A DNA stretch of 64,000 bases from Earliella scabrosa (GCA_022605405.1 JABYQQ010000022.1:434001-498000); one strand, 5' to 3'. Positions 45,730 to 57,474 are shown, counted from the stretch's first letter. A program made the numbers and translations. Notes: generated by a model not told the origin, from the letters alone.

Positions 45730-46929
45730 TTACCGTACTCCACTTCCGACTTCCAGCTTGCAATCCATACCCGCGCAATCACGTAGCCTTAGCCATTGAT
45801 GGGGGAGCTCGTCGTCGCGCAAGTTCGTAACGACTCGCACCCTGCGAATGGAATAACACTCCCGGAATATGCATGTGAACACGCCCGTACGTTTCTGGTC
45901 CGTGTCTCGAACCGCTCGGAAGCGAACGCTCTTCAGAGCAGCGCACGCCCGCAAGATCCCGAGGAGGTCGAGATTCGGTATTCCAGCGACGCCTCCAACG
46001 TCGAAGTAGACAATGTCGCAGAGGTGGTGAGGGGAAAGCATACCATGAATGATGTCCAGGTACGACGGGATGCGGCCCCCTTCCGAATCGGTAAACTCCA
46101 ACGAGCATGTCCTAGGCGCCGACATGGACTCTTTCAGAAAGAGAGATCCGGTGTGACTACCCGACCGCACGCGGTCCAGGTTGGGCAACGTTATGCGGGG
46201 GGGAGGAGGGTCACTGTGGCGTCGGCCCTTTCCGGCTAGGAGGTGCAGACTCTTGAGCGACCGGCATTGTCCAAGAGATGCCCAGAATGTCGCCGACCAG
46301 GGGGTCATGCAGATCGTAAGATGTTGGAGAAGTGGAAGAGACACCGTGTTGATCCGGACAGCGAGGGGCATTGACACGACTTCCAAGCAGCGACTTTCCA
46401 AGGCGATCGCAGGTGGGAGGGCACCCGCATACGTCCACGGATGGAATTGCGCCGACGGAAACGGATAGACCCGTAGTTCCTCCAAACGATGACCGCGGGC
46501 CATCGGAACCCGCATCCTCTCAATGAGCGGTTCCGTGTCACTATGCCAGCACCAGATAGTGAGCCCCCGTAACCTAACTGCTTGAGCAAACAGCACATCG
46601 ATGCACGGATGGTCGACCAACCCTTCCGACAGCTGAACGATTACGGTGATTGGGAGAGTCTTCGACCGCACCAGCCATTCTGCTACTGCGTCTGCCGTCG
46701 TGACCCACCCCATTCCATTGCCTCCCCGCCCGCACAATGTCCTACCTTCCGGCATAACCTTGAAAGTCGTCCACAATTTCGCGTAGCCTAAAGCCGCAGC
46801 TCTCCAAGGCCGAGAGATCGCTGAAACACGGTTCAAGGTCGAATAGTAGAGCCGATCGTCAGCTACTGCCATTCCAACGATATGTTGAATGATCTCTGCA
46901 GGAACTGTCGCCGTAGATGCATGGTTCAA
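45730..46929 (-). CDS. F-box protein
   Basis: 399-aa frame. VPAEIIQHIVGMAV with VSAISRPWRAAALGYAKLWTTF at residues about 8-56 is a fungal F-box, which binds Skp1 in SCF ubiquitin ligases. The rest has leucine-rich-like spacing (LRGLTIWCW, LEELRVYPF, LQHLTICM, LKSLHLL) typical of the large agaricomycete F-box families. No intron is evident, though a donor-like GTACGG lies just before the stop. Confidence 0.75.
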   Translation of the reverse strand: MNHASTATVPAEIIQHIVGMAVADDRLYYSTLNRVSAISRPWRAAALGYAKLWTTFKVMPEGRTLCGRGGNGMGWVTTADAVAEWLVRSKTLPITVIVQLSEGLVDHPCIDVLFAQAVRLRGLTIWCWHSDTEPLIERMRVPMARGHRLEELRVYPFPSAQFHPWTYAGALPPAIALESRCLEVVSMPLAVRINTVSLPLLQHLTICMTPWSATFWASLGQCRSLKSLHLLAGKGRRHSDPPPPRITLPNLDRVRSGSHTGSLFLKESMSAPRTCSLEFTDSEGGRIPSYLDIIHGMLSPHHLCDIVYFDVGGVAGIPNLDLLGILRACAALKSVRFRAVRDTDQKRTGVFTCIFRECYSIRRVRVVTNLRDDELPHQWLRLRDCAGMDCKLEVGSGVR

Positions 46930-47624
46930 TGCCGCATTCTAGGCGCAGCGTAATTACGGTAAACGCTACCTCGATGTGCCCTGTGTTCCCCTTGTCAATT
47001 TGGATACAGCCGTTGTAAAGGATCACGTTAGATAACATACATACGATCCACAATATCTGAGTGGGTAGCGTTCGCGACGATGAAAGGAAGGACTGGAGAT
47101 CATACAAGATGTAGCACGACCTCCACATACACCAGCTGTAGGACAGTCGCTGCGGTCTTCAATCTCCGACTGAACATGCTCCCCGCGTTTCATTCTCCGA
47201 CACTGAAGGCGACCGTAACGCGTCCCGAACACTCATCTATCTGTTGACCCCACCACAACCAGTAGCATACGATCACAAGCCACAAACCTCGAGCATGCAA
47301 CCCCTTTCACGAACATAACGCGTATTCCGCGAGCAATTCCGATCAACCTACCCCTGTCGGATCACGCGTCCATCACCACGTCTTCCACGACCAACCGCAA
47401 ACCACGAAACATACTGCGACATGTATATACACACCCATACACACACGGGACCAGCAATTGTGTCTTAGAAATGCCTCCCGACGGACTGTTCAGAGCAAAT
47501 ATGAGATCTATGCAGCGACCACAGGCGAACAAACGACCGTAATTACTGGCACCCTGACCACGTACATCCGTTCGCCCGTACAGAACTCGATCTCAGATAC
47601 CACTCACGCCTAACGCATACAACT
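46930..47624. other. No gene recognised
   Basis: C/A-rich + strand; no supported frame. Confidence 0.4.
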
Positions 47625-47843
47625 CTATAGAACGAACGGGAAATCGTCCGAGGGATCCAGTCCGCTCGTACTATACTGAGGCCGGCCTATCAAACGAGCC
47701 ATCGATATAACTTCAAATCCGGCACCACCAACCTCCGAAATCAGACCGCACAGACCAACTCGCTTCCTAACCAGGTGACACTCCACCAACACTATATCGT
47801 CGCGCACAACAGAGGAGACCGGTACGCGCTTCATCGCATGCAA
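47625..47843 (-). CDS. 3' exon of an orphan GDIV-motif gene
   Basis: 72-codon frame with RDDIVLVECHLVRKRVG and a Gly-rich continuation (ISEVGGAGFEVISMARL). It resembles the exons at 2-202 and 4944-5221. Upstream exons would lie at about 47.9-48.4 kb; none could be joined securely. Confidence 0.4.
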   Translation of the reverse strand: MHAMKRVPVSSVVRDDIVLVECHLVRKRVGLCGLISEVGGAGFEVISMARLIGRPQYSTSGLDPSDDFPFVL

Positions 47844-49118
47844 TGACTTGTACTCCGCAGTTGCATCAAATACCCCATAGAACGGCTGTCCGGTGCATCA
47901 ACAATCGGCATAGAACAGTACGTCATACTGACTCACCGACGCACGTGTCCCACAGTCAACATTATGAACAGCTTCAAACGTACGCCCGTCGTTACCTGTA
48001 CGCTCATATCAGTCATATGCGCCAACGACAGTCACCCACAGCACATACCGCATGGCGTCCCATACACGAGCCCACACGCAGCTAGACCACTTACGTCTGC
48101 CGGACGGAGAAGCTCCAACGACACTGTAAGGTCCGGCATCACTGCACTCTCTCGCACTTGCCACACAAGTTGTCGCACGTATCCAACCGCCCAAACACGC
48201 AACGGCCGGTTCCACCAACACACCGTATCAGTGAAATCGTGTTTCGGCGTGCGCGGACCCCAACATACTTCCGGCGGAATATGTGCCAACGCCGCAATAG
48301 CGCATGGCCGGTTCTGAAAGTCCAGAAATCCCGCCACGCGCCTTCAGAAGCTACTCAGCATCAACATAGCGCCGACATACAACCATCACATACCTCACAT
48401 CCCCATCAGTAAGCCACCGACGTCTCGTACAAATATTTTCCCGTTCGCTGTTCTCGTCGGCACTATAATCTCACACAAATTTTCACAGGCATCAGTATCC
48501 CGCTCAACGCAGACAACGTCAGCACTCACGAAGGACTGGTATTCTCGTCGGTTTGGTCCCTGCTCCTCATCCTTAAAGTGAACCGTTCACCTGAGCCCTG
48601 ACCACACACCGTACGTCTATACTCACCGCAGCCGGTTCTGTGATCGAGGGCGAACCATTCAAAACAGTCGGTATCAACTGGACCGATACGATCAAGGCAC
48701 GTTTCCTGTTTCAGTCCACAGGCCGTACTTATACCAGCAGAGACGCCATACGAACTTCGAGACTATCTGTTTTTCGTACCCTCAACCGTTGCAACCCCAC
48801 GATATTCAATAATCCCCCACACGACAATCCCCTCGTCCACGCCCAGACCGCCACGCATGCCCCCTAGAACGGTCGCACAGCCTCTGCGCGCTTAATCCAG
48901 GACGCGGTCCAGACACGCCCTCGGACCGAAACTCGCCTCCAAGCTCCATATCCAATCATCATTAAAGCGCATATATCCTGATGACACCGGGACCCCCGCG
49001 CGAACCTCACAACAGCCCTCGCGACAACAGCTCGTACAGCGTCCATATTATCTACTCACTACGCTAACCGAACCTCTCCGCACCCATACCACCCATCACC
49101 CATCCCACGTTCGCCACC
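47844..49118. other. No gene resolved; strong C/A bias
   Basis: By count, 48001-48060 has 23 C, 16 A, 11 G and 10 T. Frames here are short. 48640-48867 on + (EGEPFKTVGINWTDTIKARF) looks protein-like but has no recognised homologue. Confidence 0.35.
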
Positions 49119-49616
49119 CTAGCACACACAGCAAATACCGCCGGGCCATGTTATACGACGACAATGATGTAAGCACCCCATACACATATCATCGTTCGCT
49201 CCCTCGTACTCACCATAATCCATCCCCTGTCCGTATACCCCAATCCACGTCCCATTCTTGTTCAAAGGCGGCTGATGCAGACAGCCCGATCGTCGAACAC
49301 GCCGGCGCACCCGCAGCCAACTTGTGTCCGTACGTAGTACCAAACCCGCACCAAGCTCTAGCACATGATACAAACCCGGCCTACACTCAGCACTGCAGTA
49401 CACCTCCTCTGCGTCACGCACTGGTGCTGGTGCTCCCATCCCACACCAGTAAGTATTCAACGATGAATTGCCATCGCCATAGCCACTAAGTTGACCACCA
49501 GATAAACCGCATCTGACACATATCCGCTGCCACACCAACCCCGTGAACCCATGGGCGCATTGCCGAATCCCTGACCTTACCATGTATTTCCCCCAAGGAA
49601 GTGCATCCGTTGTCAT
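49119..49616 (-). CDS. Possible orphan exon with Cys motif
   Basis: Frame with NTYWCGMGAPAP and EEVYCSAECRPG, a spacing seen in small zinc-binding domains, then VLELGAGLVLR. It overlaps + frames of equal length, so coding is uncertain. Confidence 0.25.
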   Translation of the reverse strand: MTTDALPWGKYMVRSGIRQCAHGFTGLVWQRICVRCGLSGGQLSGYGDGNSSLNTYWCGMGAPAPVRDAEEVYCSAECRPGLYHVLELGAGLVLRTDTSWLRVRRRVRRSGCLHQPPLNKNGTWIGVYGQGMDYGEYEGANDDMCMGCLHHCRRITWPGGICCVC

Positions 49617-49863
49617 TCACCACGGGCACGACGCTACACCCCTTTACGCACCTCTACAAGTCCATTACTGCCCGGCCTCGCTGTACATGCCCGACACGAA
49701 CTCCTCCATCATTGCACTCACCGGACAAACCCAGGGTCGATTTGCAACGACGGCAGGTTGTGTCGTTGTTATGAAGTACGCTAATGCACTCTGCAACTCA
49801 TACACAGACATCACGGAGCACGACGTAGATCACATACGGGCATTCTTCAGCACCGCGCCGTAA
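49543..49863 (+). CDS. Orphan 106-aa protein or 3' exon
   Basis: ATG to TAA with good protein character: DLTMYFPQGSASVVIHHGHD, VVVMKYANALC and a clean amphipathic end ITEHDVDHIRAFFSTAP. No family recognised; could be the last exon of a longer gene. Confidence 0.4.
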   Translation: MNPWAHCRIPDLTMYFPQGSASVVIHHGHDATPLYAPLQVHYCPASLYMPDTNSSIIALTGQTQGRFATTAGCVVVMKYANALCNSYTDITEHDVDHIRAFFSTAP

Positions 49864-50461
49864 CTGTGTGCGCACAGAACGTTCCGCGTATACAACCACC
49901 ATGGTCAGTACACACATACAACCACCAATACGGAGACGATACGTAGAACATATACACGCACCAGTATGTCACGATATGTAGAAAAGCACGATGAATTCCG
50001 ATCACAATCATTTCGAACCCACACCCTACTAGTCCGTCCGACAGAGGAGTACAGAGACGACATCTGCCATGATATAAACAGTTCATCGAATGTCCCTCGT
50101 TAATAACATGGCCACCGCACCAGCACACCGCCCTTGAAATCACTACACTTTCTGTAGCATGTCACATCACCGTCAATGCATAACGCTCTCGGGCTGTACA
50201 TGTCCGATCGCGTACTGTCGGCATTATCACATCCTACAACACTCGCCCACTATTCATAACCGTTCGCATACTCAGCATCCATCGGCAGTACCAGTTCGCA
50301 TACATATCGACAATACCGGTTCATATACATACGGGCTCGTCTACGCGTACGCTCAATCAACTCGCCGTCCGTTCCGTCCGCACTTCCAGGGCACAAATAC
50401 AGCGTAATCGAAGGCTTCTCGCGATACAGTCGGATCGATGCCACATGCCCACACGTACCTC
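49864..50461. other. Spacer at the compartment boundary
   Basis: No gene seen. Base composition changes from C/A-biased to GC-rich near 50.46 kb, where the next gene ends. Confidence 0.4.
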
Positions 50462-51806
50462 TCATCCGCAAGACGTTCGCCGCGACGCCACCTGATCCAA
50501 GGCTTCCTTGACAACACGCATCTGAATCTCAGTGAGCACGCCTTTGGCGCACAACTCGATCAACCAACCGTCCCGCGTTGACATGCGTGCAAAGACACGC
50601 AGGTACGCCTCATCCCTGATTCCCGACTGACGGAAGAGCTCGGCAAGCCGGTGAGCATCATCCCGAGGCAGACCCACCGTAAGCAATGTCTTCAGCATCG
50701 GGTGCTCAGGAGAACAAGCAACGTCGGCCTTTTCCCGGGACCGGCCCCCTCCGTCGGAACACCCGGACGGCGAGTGCGATCGCATTCCTGCCCTTCCAGG
50801 AATCGCCACGTACGCATTGTTTGACCCGGTCTTGAAACCCGGGGAGTTTCCGCGTTTGCTTCGCTCCCGCACTTTACCCGAAGGACCCGCACCTCGCAAA
50901 GGCGGTGAAGAGGAGCGCTGCGTGTTCAGTCAAGCAATGGATGAAAGGCGCAAGTTAACGTATACCACACCTGCCGCCCAACACGGGCATCGACCCGCAC
51001 GGCACGGGAAAGATGACACTTCAGCTGCATCTTCAAATACGAGGTGACCGGCCACGCGCCTTCAAACTGGATGAGGAACGACAGTTTCTTGAAGACCTAA
51101 ACACAAACTGTCCAGCATTCGCTAGTAGACAACAATACAGGTACTCACGTCGTCCTTCACAGCCTTAAGCTTGGCAGGACTTTGCTTCCTATACGCGACA
51201 TTCGAATTGATCCCTCGAGCCACGTCGTCAGTGGATCCAGCGAATGGGAGAGAGACACGCGTACGCACGATCAGGTTGTCGCGCACGGAGAGCGCAGAAG
51301 CCTGGTACGCGCCAAGGTTGTCGAGGTTGTAGGCCTGGCGGGCGAGAGAGGTGTGGACATGGTTGACGACAGACTTGGTGATAGCAGGCGTGTCTGGAGA
51401 GTGCAGTCAGTGTCCGACCCGACTCGTCAACCTTGTAAGATGAACGCGTAAGGGAAGCGACGGGTAGCTACGCGCGCGCTGGACGTCTGCACGAGGCTCT
51501 TGAACGCCAGACGATGATCCCTTTCTACCGCCTCGCAATCTCCGAGAATGAGAGAAGCAACTTCGACTCACCAGTTGTAAGCGAAGGAATGCCTTCCTTC
51601 CACGCCTTCTCGTCTCCTACGGGCCACTTCTCCTTGCCAGTCGCGTCGGTCTCCGGAGTGTAGCCTGCGCAAGACGGAGTTCAGTGAAGGTGCGCCTCGG
51701 ACACATAGACTGCGTACGTACCAGTCAGCGACCGCACATGCCTGCGCGAGGTCTTGGCTGTTTTGGTGGGCTTGCCGATGGTGCTCGGGTCGATAGTCGA
51801 CGTCAT
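50462..51806 (-). CDS. Chimeric gene: glycogen phosphorylase N-terminus fused to an unrelated C-terminus
   Basis: Six exons in phase: 51806-51722, 51664-51572, 51393-51269, 51184-51149, 51096-50971 and 50917-50462, 306 aa. The first 101 residues match the fungal glycogen phosphorylase start: RSLTGYTPETDATGKEKWP, then NHVHTSLARQAYNLDNLGAYQ and SVRDNLI. In phosphorylases YYLSLEFLMGR should follow soon after; instead the protein continues QSPAKLKAVKDD and FEGAWPVTSYLKMQLK, which recalls a 'WPV..L...LK' module I associate with uncharacterised basidiomycete proteins. A Ser/Arg/Gly-rich and then helical C-terminus follows. The catalytic and PLP domains are absent, so it cannot be a phosphorylase. 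It retains a TATA promoter, so it may be expressed. Confidence 0.75.
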
Positions 51807-51950
51807 ATCGGCACCAGGTGCGTACGGTCGTCTACAGGGGAAGTGTGGAAGGTACTGGGAACTTTGGGACGTCGACTAGACGCGCACGGGAGAGGTGCGC
51901 AACAGGGGCGCGTACGAGAGGGGGAGGAGGAGAGGGCATCGCGAAGGCGG

Positions 51951-51957
51951 CTTTATA
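51951..51957 (-). promoter_or_regulatory. TATA box of the phosphorylase-derived gene
   Basis: Minus-strand TATAAAG, about 145 bp upstream of the ATG at 51806, within a C/T-rich stretch typical of fungal promoters. Confidence 0.55.
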
Positions 51958-53597
51958 TGAGGTCGGGGGAGCAACACCCAGAACGTCGTGCGAACTGTGA
52001 CGCCATAAATCTCTGCATCTTGCCCTCTCGGCGCCGGCGCTGGCCCCGTCCCTCGCTCTAGAACGCATCCGCCACCGACCAACGTGCTCGAGCTCGTCGC
52101 CTGCGCCCCGCTGCGCGTCGCTCTGCGCCGTCTGACCTAAACCTGCTCCACCCGTCTATACTTGCCTGAAAACAAAGAAGACCTCGCTGGAGGTCTGCGG
52201 TAGACACAGGACTCGCAACGCGCCCCGCTGGGCCCCCGTGATCCTCTGCGATCCTCTCAAGACGTCGATGATGGATGGGGATAAGATGCGGGACGCTCAG
52301 CGGAAGAATGCACAATAGTGTTGTGGAGAAGCTCGCTTTCCATATCTCCCCAAAAGTGCCAGGCCCGTCGAGCGGTCGCGGGGCGCGAGCACCATCTGCC
52401 TGCAGCACGCGCATCTTTAGGGCTTCTGCGACAGACTTGGAGGACAAATGTCCATTCAATGCTACTTCTCAGCAGCATTTCGCAACCACTCTACCATTGC
52501 TTCTGGTAGGGAAAGATGGGACCACACCAGTCAGCCAACCGTCTGCCCATACAGGCGTGAGAGTTTGCGAAGGCAAGGTATTTCCACGATGTCCACCCCA
52601 AAGCTCCCTTCCGGCCGCAACATACCTCAGCTTTACGTGGTAAGGAGCACCCGAAAGAGCATGTGGACATGGTTCACCAACAGCCCTGTTCCTTGGCACG
52701 GGTGTAGGGTGGAGAGGAAGTACCGGCGTGAGGATGACTGAGAGGTATGGCCGGACAGGATGGGGTTGACTTCGGATGCTGTCACAACTTGGAGTTTCCG
52801 TCTAACTTCGTTCGGGACTGTTCAAAGGTCTCATGCCAGCACGGCGTAGCCAGACTACACTTGTTCAGCTCGGGGCTACGCTTCAATCGGTCCGAGAAGC
52901 GGGGCCAGGCTTGGAAGTTGTGAGGTTGTCAGGATCGCAAGATGAACATGAGCAGTTAAAAGACCTGAGCAGACCAACAAGACTCACCCATTTCAATGAA
53001 GATCGGACAGCGAGCTACGAACATCGCAATAATATCGGCAACGAAGCCCGCGGGAGGTATACACCGCCCTTCTTGCAGATCATTTGTTATCTAGGATCGT
53101 CCGTCCTACAAACAGACCGTCAGCCATATACTCCATCGCGCATCAGGGCAAGACCGGAGATTCAGGCCCTAACGCACCTTCCGCGACCACAAGATTGACT
53201 CGACTGATCTCCACACCCCCACCCAAGGCAACGCAGACCTTCCCCACCGAACACGCACCGGGTACCTCGGAATGACTGGTGGCGATGCCCCCGGCACTCG
53301 CTCCGTACTGCACATTAACACCCGCATCCGCGACCCGAGGAAGGCGCGCCGACAGGGCAGGTCTTCTCCATGCCAACGGACGAGGGACGGCAAGGAGCAA
53401 AGAGAGCACGCGCTCACTGCTATTTGCGACATGGGGAATATCATAGAAGCAATACGATACGGTACGATACCTTCCGGAGCCGAGACATCGAAACATAGAA
53501 TAAGTTACGCCATACTATCCGTACGGATCCCCGGTGCGCACCGCGCCCGAGGCGACCCAGTCGAGAGAGTCGAGGTCCGCGGGGCGGACGCACGGAC
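51958..53597. other. No gene recognised
   Basis: Frames at 52058-52459 (-), 52833-53198 (+) and 53143-53496 (-) lack motifs and splice partners. It contains the upstream region of the chimeric gene and the 3' flank of the next gene. Confidence 0.4.
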
Positions 53598-54989
53598 TCA
53601 GTCCGAGGCGGCCGCGAGGTAGCTCTGCGGATGTTCGGGAGCACGGCGCCATCAGCCAAAGTCTCTTGCAAGGGCAGGGACAGGACGAACGTACCTCTCG
53701 GTCCTCCAAGAACTCCAGGTAAGTGAGGGCGACGGCGACGTAGAACGCAGGTTCGACGCCGAGCACCCGACACTGCTGCTCGTCCATCTCGATCAAGCCT
53801 GAGCTACACCGCGCGGTCCACACCGGCGTCTGGTCGTGGAACGTCAACAGCGGAGTCGGGGTGAGCGGATTCGCGCCTGCCTGGCCCGCCTGACCCGTCG
53901 TCCCGGGCGAGTCTGTCGGGGGAGTGGGTGAGCCCGGGATAGGGGACAACGTGAACGAGTAGCTGTGGCTCGGCGCGTTGTTCTTGATGACCGCCATGAG
54001 CCTCGTGAAGATGGACACCGGCTGCGTCGCCTCGGGGATGTGGGGCCTTGAATGGGGCGTCAGGATGAAGTGCGTGATGGCCGACTGCAGGAGCGGTTGC
54101 GACAGCCGCCGGAGGGCGCGAGGAGGGGACATTGATACCGAGTTGAGCTTCGCGTGCACCGACCCTGGGGAAGGTGGGTGCACTACCACGACGGGCCCGG
54201 TCGGCGGTGTGGGCGGGTAGGAATGTTGCTCGCGCGTGGACCCCTCTGTGAGTGTCACTTCGGAGTCCGTCGAGTGCTTCGTGAGCGGGGGACGCCGCCC
54301 ATCTGACGCCGAGCCTGTGGGCGGGAGGTTCGTTCTGCATGCGAAGGACAGCGCGGCGTCGGCGTGGTATGGAGAAGTTTGGGGCAGGGGCAGAAGCGGG
54401 ATGAATACTCCCGGTGGGAAGGATGGGGTCCTGAGACGGATGTACCAGCCACGTTTTGGACGGTGGACTGTCCAGAGGGTTGTCGACGTTGCGTTGTCCT
54501 GGACGGACTCAACATGAAGCGGAGTAGGGGTCCCAGCCGTGTAGAATACTCACCACGATGTGTTCAAGTATCTCATCGTCCGTCAGGAATCTTTCCTTCA
54601 CGATGTGAGTTGAGCTGCGCCGTCTATAGCACGTCTACCGCGTCTTGCATGACACTCGCCTTGTACCATACCACCTTGCTCGAGCCCTCCTCGCTGACGT
54701 TGATGCGCATATCCTCCAGAACGTCCGAGCTGGCGTTGCGACCAGGGAAACGACAGGGATATGCACGAGATACACATGAGCACATTCGCGCCAAGCAGAG
54801 TCTTACGACAGTGACATACCTGTGGACGATGTACCGCGTCAGGGCAGCGCCTGAGCTGCCTGGGTGATGCCCGGGCATATTCCTGGTCCACACCGCTCTG
54901 TCGGACGCGACACGAATGGTGCTTGGAGCAACGAAGGTGAGAGGGTTGTCGGTCGTCGCTGGGCCGGCGCGACGCCGACAGCGTTCCAT
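53598..54989 (-). CDS. Uncharacterised conserved-looking fungal protein, 374 aa
   Basis: Five exons in phase: 54989-54820, 54729-54667, 54614-54554, 54498-53695 and 53624-53598. The N-terminal part is compact: SSDVLEDMRINVSEEG, HIVKERFLTDDEILEHIV, and TLWTVHRPKRGWYIRLRTPS followed by FIPLLPLP. A long Pro/Ser/Thr-rich region follows, then SIFTRLMAVIKNNAPSHSYS and a C-terminal YVAVALTYLEFLEDRESYLA. The tiny last exon encodes only eight residues (SYLAAASD). I recall similar unnamed proteins in basidiomycetes but know no function. No signal peptide or membrane segment is seen. Confidence 0.75.
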
Positions 54990-55710
54990 GAGCGTGGGAC
55001 ATTTTCAGACGCCCACGGGAGATCATGGGCGTTTACCTGCTTGGACAGAACTCGTCTGAACCTGTACTAGGCTGTAGGCTGTCTGAACATTCGAACGAAC
55101 TCCACATTTTGAAGACATACGCAAGAAACTCACAGAACTCATGAACCTACATGTGCTGTTTTGTGTGCCTCGAGAGGTCAGTCTGCTGCCGAGATCCTAC
55201 CAGACGGTCATCGTTAACCAAGTTCTCTTACTGGGTTCTTGCGCAGAAAGCACACAATCGCATGCTGTCGGAGGGGGCGGAGAGCCGACCTCGCTGTGCA
55301 TATGAACGGTGGTAGGATCCAGCACCTTTAGGCCACCTTGAGTGCTCAGCCTTACGAAGTCATGCTGACCTTCCCATGGCCATTCGACTCCAGCTCTCAC
55401 TGCGAAGGATGATCACTCTGTTGAGTAGGGCAGGATGAGTCAGTCAAACACCCTCCGTTGCCACAGAACCTCCTCGCCATCGTGTTCTCCAGTGAGTGCT
55501 ATCTCCGGTACTTCCGACGAAGTTGCTGACAAGCCTCCATTCCAGACGCACCTTCCTGCATGCATAGTTTTTCCTCCCTGTGTACGTTGTTCCTCGTCCC
55601 CGGATGAACAGCGGGCATGAGAAACACTCACAGAGCCGGAGCAAGGAAGGTCAGCGCGATTACGCCTGCTTCACGTATTCGCTGAAAACCGCAACCAACA
55701 GGTAGAACGG
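54990..55710. other. Intergenic; nothing recognised
   Basis: Lies between the divergent 53.6-55.0 kb gene (-) and the dehydrogenase gene (+), so it should hold both promoters. A small frame at 55435-55620 has no support. Confidence 0.45.
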
Positions 55711-55717
55711 TATATAA
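55711..55717 (+). promoter_or_regulatory. TATA box of the dehydrogenase gene
   Basis: TATATAA 99 bp upstream of the ATG at 55816. Confidence 0.6.
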
Positions 55718-55815
55718 TGGCCACGGCTGAGTGGCCCAACCCCGCAAGCTCAGTTCAGACTCGCTCGTCCACACGACTACACACCGCAAATCCAGATTGA
55801 GGACACAACAATACC

Positions 55816-56936
55816 ATGTCATCCTACGCAATCCTCGGAGCATCCCGTGGCATTGGTCTCGAGTTCGCTCGTCAACTGGTACGGTGTCAATCTTTCCGTG
55901 AGCAAAATGCCGTCCCGCTGCTAAATCTCCATGTAGGCAGCCAGGTCGGATACGACGGTCTTCGCCATTGTCCGCAGCGCGAGCGCGTCGAGATACTTGG
56001 CCGAGGTTGCCTCTGGTAGACAGCACGTCCATATAATCGAAGCGGATGTTGCTGACTACCAGTCTCTTGAGGTGAGCGTTCGTGTTCAATCCTGCTTTTT
56101 ATTGAGCCAACGTCGAGGTATCGCGTAGCGTGCCGCGAAGGAGGTTGCCAACGTCACCGGTGGAAAACTTGACTGCCTGATCCACAACGCCGCCCGAACG
56201 GACCTCGGTGGAATCAACAAGGGTTACAACGACTTGTAGGTGCCATTCCTTCGTCTATGCATGCACCTCGGTTTATCAGAACTTCGTAATGCAGCGAGAC
56301 CATGGAAGCCCTGGATGCGGATCTCATCGATGCAGTACGTGCACTATAGCTCACAGCTCTGCTTCAGCACGAATCCAACTGCTGACCTCTGACCACCCCC
56401 TCAAGTACAAGGTCAACACGCTAGGCGTCATCCACGGCATTGCCGCATTCCTCCCGCTTCTTCGCGCCTCCAAGGCCCCGGTGAAGAAGGTCGCCGTGAT
56501 CGGCTCTCCCGCAGGTGACCCCAAGTTCGTCCGCGCCGTTGGGGCGGCCGGTATGGCTGCCTATGGCATCACGAAAGCAGCTGCACTTGTTGCGACGACC
56601 AAGTATGCCCTAACCCTCAAGGACGAGGGCTTCGCCGTCATCTCGCTCTCCCCGGGTGTTGTGGACGTATTGGAGACCGCAGGCGTCGAAGAAGCCCGTA
56701 CGTTCTACTCCTACCCTGCGCAGGACAATGTATTTACCGGCCACGACGGCGCAGGCAGAGAGGGCGCTCACGCGGGATTACAGCAGCTCGTGGACGTGTT
56801 CGCAGCTGCCGGGTATCCCATGAAAGTGCAGTCCCCGGAGCAGTCCGTCGCAGCTCAACTCAAGGTGGTTGACGGGCTTACGACAGCCCAGAACGGTGCC
56901 TTTCTGACTGAGACGGGTGCGGAGTGGGGTGTGTGA
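55816..56936 (+). CDS. Short-chain dehydrogenase/reductase
   Basis: Five exons in phase: 55816-55878, 55937-56071, 56129-56235, 56295-56334 and 56406-56936, 291 aa. A classical SDR fold: NAD(P)-binding GASRGIG at residues 8-14, IHNAA after the fourth strand, VIGSPAG strand, and catalytic YGITK (Tyr168, Lys172), then SLSPGVV. The substrate is not predictable; the family reduces or oxidises small carbonyls and alcohols in the cytosol. The long C-terminal part after ETAGVEE is typical of NmrA-unlike fungal SDRs with NNAxx-type cores. Nothing appears broken. Confidence 0.9.
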
Positions 56937-57474
56937 GCATGTTGAGGCTTGATGAATTGGGGATGTTGGTGAGTGTGTGCTCGCCTTTCTCGGTCTCCCA
57001 GCTGATCGCTCACCTGACGCTCTCTTCACAGATGCGGATGGGACGTGCTAACAACACCGCCCGGAGATAGCGCTCGTAGCACCTGCTGTCTAACCAGACA
57101 CAGCCCCTCAATTAACTGTCACTATCGGCTCGACACTGATCTCTTGCGCGTACAGCGTCGTCCAGTGGCTATGTGATCTTTTCCCCCGCCAAGTATTCGG
57201 GCAAGTCAACGATGGTGCATATGCGTTCGCTGCGCGTTACGTTACGCACGCGGGAAGCACCGCTATAGGGTGACGTACATCGCCTCATGGCTGGAACCAC
57301 GAGTCATTTAGATCGGCACATACCGGATTCGACACCGTCTCTATCACTAGGGCACAAGCAGTGCACGAGATCTGACCGATAGGGCAAGCCTGTACTTAGC
57401 GCGGCCATGCGTAGGTTGCCTTAAGACTCCCAGCTTAGGGGACGGGACGTGGGCCATACCCATCAGCAACACAT
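56937..57474. other. Intergenic; nothing recognised
   Basis: Presumed terminator of the dehydrogenase gene and promoter of the BTB gene. No motif stood out. Confidence 0.45.

Noticed and set aside
54615..54666. GC-AG intron in the 374-aa gene (donor GCGAGT)
   Set aside because: That donor breaks the reading phase; a GT donor seven bases earlier (GTACAAG) gives a 52-nt intron with closed phases.
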